Below, in pieces: positions 14,098 through 16,283 of a stretch of DNA of 16,283 nt (the stretch's first letter is position 1; every line of letters begins with the position of its first letter). A program made the translations under genes and the position numbers. The notes below the pieces were generated by a model. The model was not told the origin of the DNA, ran no database searches, and worked only from the letters and a program-made list of their open reading frames with translations. This DNA is from an uncultured Peptococcaceae bacterium (GTDB lineage: Bacteria; Bacillota; Desulfotomaculia; Desulfotomaculales; Desulfallaceae), in NCBI GenBank assembly GCA_913064925.1, contig CAJYBN010000038.1, forward strand, positions 1-16,283, in the 5' to 3' direction.

Positions 14098-14289
14098 ATG
14101 CGCTTTAAACTGGTTGTTTACGCCTGCTCCTGCCTGGCCGCCACCGCCGCCCGGCGGCAGGCGCTGCAGGCCGCCCATTTCTGGACCATTTACTTGCTGT
14201 TCCCGCTGTGGTACCTGCTGTTTGCCGCTGTGTATTTCCGCGCGGCCGCCGCCTCAGCGGACGCGGGCGCGGGCGGGCGCACCGGCTAA
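14098..14289 (+). CDS. 63-residue small membrane protein
   Basis: The protein begins MRFKLVVYACSCLAATAARR and carries a strong hydrophobic helix (FWTIYLLFPLWYLLFAAVYF, about residues 28-47), ending in a Gly/Ala-rich tail. The ATG at 14098 has GGAG 7 bases upstream and lies 20 bases after the preceding gene, so it is probably the last gene of the plus-strand arm. The tail is low-complexity and its codon pattern is not decisive, so it could be spurious. No family recognised. Confidence 0.6.
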   Translation: MRFKLVVYACSCLAATAARRQALQAAHFWTIYLLFPLWYLLFAAVYFRAAAASADAGAGGRTG

Positions 14290-14296
14290 CCCCTAA

Positions 14297-14345
14297 GGTT
14301 CGGGTCCTTTGTCTACGGCAAAGTTGGCGAACCCGGGGGAACCGG
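14297..14345. other. Structured element between convergent genes
   Basis: Stem GGTTCG/CGAACC (14297-14302 with 14328-14333), an internal loop, then CTTTG/CAAAG (14307-14311 with 14319-14323), followed by CCGG-GGGAA-CCGG (14333-14345). There is no T-run on either strand, so it is not a standard terminator. On the plus strand GGCGAACCCGGGGGAACC recalls the 5' half of ydaO/cyclic-di-AMP riboswitches, but the 3' core is missing. Confidence 0.5.
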
Positions 14346-14361
14346 TCACCAGCCGATACTC

Positions 14362-15432
14362 CTAAGTCAGGTTCCCGTAGCCCGCCTCCTTGAGGGCCTG
14401 CACCACCTTCTTAACCTCCTGCGCCCGGTCCTTGTGGCAAACCAGCAGGCTTTCCCCGTTATCCACGATGATCAGGTCTTCCACCCCCAGGGTGGCCACG
14501 TGACGGGGCGACGACACCAGGCAGCCCCTGGTATCCAGGAAAACGCCCCGGGCATCCAGCACGTTGTTGGCGGCATCGGTTTCCCAGTGCCGCTCCAAGG
14601 CGGTCCAGGAACCCACATCGTCCCAGCCGAAGTCCCCGGGCAGCACCAGCACGTTGGGGGCCCGCTCCATAATGCCGTAATCTACGGAAATCTTGGGCAG
14701 GCCGGGGTAAACCTCCTCCACCGCGGGCCCGGCCTCGCCGCCCGCCAGGGCCGCGTCAATTTTCCGCAGCCCGCGGTCCAGCTCGGGCAGCAGCTCGCCG
14801 ATCAGCCGCCTGATCAAGTCCACCCGCCATATAAACATGCCGCTGTTCCACAGGTAATTCCCCTGCGCCAAAAAGCCGGCAGCCCGCTCCAGGTCGGGCT
14901 TTTCAGTGAATTGTTCCGCCAAGTAGGCGGTCACCCCAGAGAAAGTTTTATATGGACCGCCCCGCCGGATATAGCCGTACCCGGTTTCCGGGCGGGTAGG
15001 CTTGATGCCCAGCGTAACCAGGTGCCCGCCTTCCGCCGCGGCGGCCGCCGCCCCGGCCAGCACCTGCCGGAAGCGCCGCGCGTCCCCTATGTAATGGTCG
15101 GCCGGCAATACCAGCATCACGCCCCGCTCGTCGCGCCGGGCTACGTGCAGCGCGCCCAACCCCACGGCGGCGGCGGTATCCCTGCCGCAGGGCTCACCGA
15201 TGACGTTGCCCGCGGGCACGCCGGGCAGCTGCTGCCGCACCAGGTCCACGTACTCCATCCCCGTGACGATAAACACTCCCTCGGGATCCACCAGCCCAGC
15301 CAACCTGTCCACCGTCTGCTGCAGCATGGTGCGCTCGCCCAGCAGCTTGAGAAACTGCTTGGGGCAGCTTTCCCGGCTGCGGGGCCAAAACCGCTCCCCC
15401 CTGCCGCCGGCCAGCACCACCGCGTATAACAA
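14362..15432 (-). CDS. manC: Mannose-1-phosphate guanylyltransferase
   Basis: Makes GDP-mannose from mannose 1-phosphate and GTP in the cytoplasm, supplying glycan and glycoprotein mannosylation. 356 residues, the usual length of the single-domain form. The nucleotidyltransferase signature LAGGRGERFWPRSR (residues 7-20) is followed by PKQFLKLL, then LVLPADHYI, GYGYI, FTEKP, LWNSGMFIW and the family hallmark GDFGWDDVGSW. The type II isomerase domain of bifunctional enzymes is absent. GGGGAG lies directly against the ATG at 15438 but 6 bases before the TTG at 15432, so I prefer the TTG; either gives the same mature core. It is convergent with the surface-protein arm and lies just after a truncated hepT, with no terminator between, so it may be read from the mntA promoter. 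A link to glycosylation of the nearby surface proteins is inference. Confidence 0.96.
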   Translation of the reverse strand: MLYAVVLAGGRGERFWPRSRESCPKQFLKLLGERTMLQQTVDRLAGLVDPEGVFIVTGMEYVDLVRQQLPGVPAGNVIGEPCGRDTAAAVGLGALHVARRDERGVMLVLPADHYIGDARRFRQVLAGAAAAAAEGGHLVTLGIKPTRPETGYGYIRRGGPYKTFSGVTAYLAEQFTEKPDLERAAGFLAQGNYLWNSGMFIWRVDLIRRLIGELLPELDRGLRKIDAALAGGEAGPAVEEVYPGLPKISVDYGIMERAPNVLVLPGDFGWDDVGSWTALERHWETDAANNVLDARGVFLDTRGCLVSSPRHVATLGVEDLIIVDNGESLLVCHKDRAQEVKKVVQALKEAGYGNLT

Positions 15433-15466
15433 TTCCATCTCCCCCTTGCCCAATGCATACCCCGGC

Positions 15467-15580
15467 TTATATCGCACCGGCCGGGAACTCGTCCCAACTA
15501 ATTTCAGATAATTTCTTTAATTTACGCAAGGTCTGCTCTAACTTTAACAGGCGCCTTTCAACCGTTTCCCTGTCAACCAC
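15467..15580 (-). pseudogene. hepT: Truncated HepT (HEPN toxin) remnant
   Basis: GTG at 15580 opens a 37-codon frame: MVDRETVERRLLKLEQTL, then RKLKKLSEISWDEF, ending at TAA 15469-15467. This matches the first 30 or so residues of HepT/DUF86 HEPN-domain toxins, which are normally about 135-145 residues with a catalytic RxxxxH/Y motif further on. That part is absent here, and manC starts 35 bases later. The GTG has GGGGAGG 4 bases upstream and overlaps the mntA end in the standard hepT position. I read it as a toxin gene cut by a deletion that left the antitoxin intact. It was missed by length-based ORF calls. Confidence 0.8.
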
Positions 15581-16043
15581 CAAACCTCCCCTCCTTAATA
15601 CGCTTGATTAATCCTTCGCGTACCACAGTCTCAACAGGTTTAAAGTCAAAGTACCGGTCATAAACACGCACTTGAAAGTTCACCCGCTGGGCTTTTGTTT
15701 CAGGCTTTTCGAAAAGAAGTTTTCCTTTTTTCAAGACCTGGTAGGACAAAGCCGGCGGGGCCTCGTTTAAAATTACCAAGTCAACTGCATCAGTTTTTAA
15801 TATTGAAGTTGCCGTAAACAGAAGATCCAATTTCTTTTCAAAAAAAAATTTCCTCGGAAAGTTTTGGTCAAAAAGAACCGCCAGGTCAACATCGCTGACA
15901 GGCGTCTGTTTACCCTCGGCATAAGACCCAAAAAGATAAGTGGCTATTACGTCATCATCCTGTTTCAACCTTTGAATTAATAACGGAATATATTCCGTCA
16001 CATCATGCTCGATTTTTCCAAAGCAATACAAACTAATCACCAC
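15573..16043 (-). CDS. mntA: MntA-type minimal nucleotidyltransferase antitoxin
   Basis: 156 residues from GTG 16043 (a second GTG follows at 16040). The minimal nucleotidyltransferase motif is clear: GSYAEGKQTPVSDVDLAV, with Gly39-Ser40 and the metal-binding Asp51 and Asp53, and a third Asp near DAVDLVILN (Asp88). MntA proteins neutralise the HEPN RNase HepT by adding AMP units to a Tyr of the toxin. The C-terminus KRIKEGRFGG overlaps the hepT start by 3-8 bases, the normal arrangement, but here hepT is truncated, so mntA is an orphan antitoxin. Its AT-richer, Lys/Phe-rich composition differs from the GC-rich manC next door, in keeping with horizontal spread of such modules. A sigma-A promoter lies upstream. 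Confidence 0.93.
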   Translation of the reverse strand: MVISLYCFGKIEHDVTEYIPLLIQRLKQDDDVIATYLFGSYAEGKQTPVSDVDLAVLFDQNFPRKFFFEKKLDLLFTATSILKTDAVDLVILNEAPPALSYQVLKKGKLLFEKPETKAQRVNFQVRVYDRYFDFKPVETVVREGLIKRIKEGRFGG

Positions 16044-16136
16044 TGTTCATCTTAAAAATACCCAGCGATTGTGAAAACTTATCTTGTTTTCTCATTAAAC
16101 ACTGGTCTCACTAACTTCATTAACAAATATAAGTAA

Positions 16137-16164
16137 ATTATACTATATATTGTGTTTCTAGCAA
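16137..16164 (-). promoter_or_regulatory. Sigma-A promoter for mntA
   Basis: TTGCTA (16164-16159), a 16-base spacer and TATAAT (16142-16137) on the minus strand, about 90 bases before the mntA start. The remaining sequence to the right edge (16165-16283) shows no gene or structure that I can support. Confidence 0.75.
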
Positions 16165-16283
16165 GGAACACCGGATGAAAGTGGAGGAAAGCGGGCACAG
16201 CCTGGTCTTAATTATAAATATCTATCTATCTAGCGCGACTTTACTAAGCAAATGTAACGAACTCTTATTTTGCAGCAGTTGCA

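Noticed and set aside
14297..14345. Calling a full cyclic-di-AMP riboswitch
   Set aside because: Only the 5'-like blocks are present; the GGGGTGAAT-type and 3' core are missing and the following DNA codes for ManC.
1..16283. Sigma-54 (-24/-12) promoters, prompted by rpoN
   Set aside because: I scanned for TGGCAC-N5-TTGC on both strands by eye and found no match.
1..16283. CRISPR arrays, tRNA, rRNA, insertion sequences
   Set aside because: No regularly spaced repeats, no tRNA T-arm with matching acceptor, no transposase frame or terminal inverted repeats were seen.

Overview
The window looks like chromosomal DNA of a GC-rich (roughly 55-60%, estimated by eye) spore-former-type Firmicute, most likely a Desulfotomaculum/Pelotomaculum-like member of the Clostridia. 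This rests on the WhiA-RpoN-GAPDH gene order, a YpjA-family (DUF1405) protein, an S-layer-homology protein and a cyclic-di-GMP-I riboswitch. The taxonomic call is inference; no rRNA or marker gene fixes it.

Layout. (1) 1-4701, all minus strand: whiA, a hexapeptide-repeat acyltransferase and a DUF1405 membrane protein, joined by 4-bp and 1-bp overlaps, then rpoN (sigma-54) with its own terminator, then the 5' two thirds of a GAPDH gene that runs off the left edge. (2) 4869-9827, minus strand: a cyclic-di-GMP-I riboswitch with a terminator sits ahead of a DUF1616 membrane protein, a CPBP-family intramembrane protease overlapping it by 8 bp, a small poly-threonine two-helix membrane protein, and a large secreted protein with three SLH domains and a strong terminator. 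(3) 9954-14289, plus strand and divergent from (2): a secreted repeat protein ending in an IPEFP + transmembrane helix + RRR tail (a PEF-CTERM-like sorting signal), a small anchored beta-rich protein overlapping it by 8 bp, a GC-rich 300-bp gap, a second CPBP protease, a membrane protein whose C-terminal two-helix module resembles the poly-Thr protein of region (2), and a 63-residue membrane peptide. (4) 14362-16164, minus strand: mannose-1-phosphate guanylyltransferase, a truncated hepT toxin remnant, and an intact MntA-type nucleotidyltransferase with a good sigma-A promoter.

How the parts may work together. The two divergent arms each carry one CPBP protease and one membrane protein with the shared two-helix 'ELAG' module. 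Together they also hold a DUF1616 protein, an SLH-anchored protein and a protein with a PEF-CTERM-like tail. I read this as a possible cell-envelope surface-protein processing system, with one arm under cyclic-di-GMP control and GDP-mannose supply encoded next door. No exosortase, archaeosortase or classical sortase is visible. The pairing of parts is seen in the sequence; the function is inferred.

Several genes are best explained by TTG or GTG starts (whiA, SLH protein, DUF1616 protein, repeat protein, manC, and others), so automatic starts here need care.
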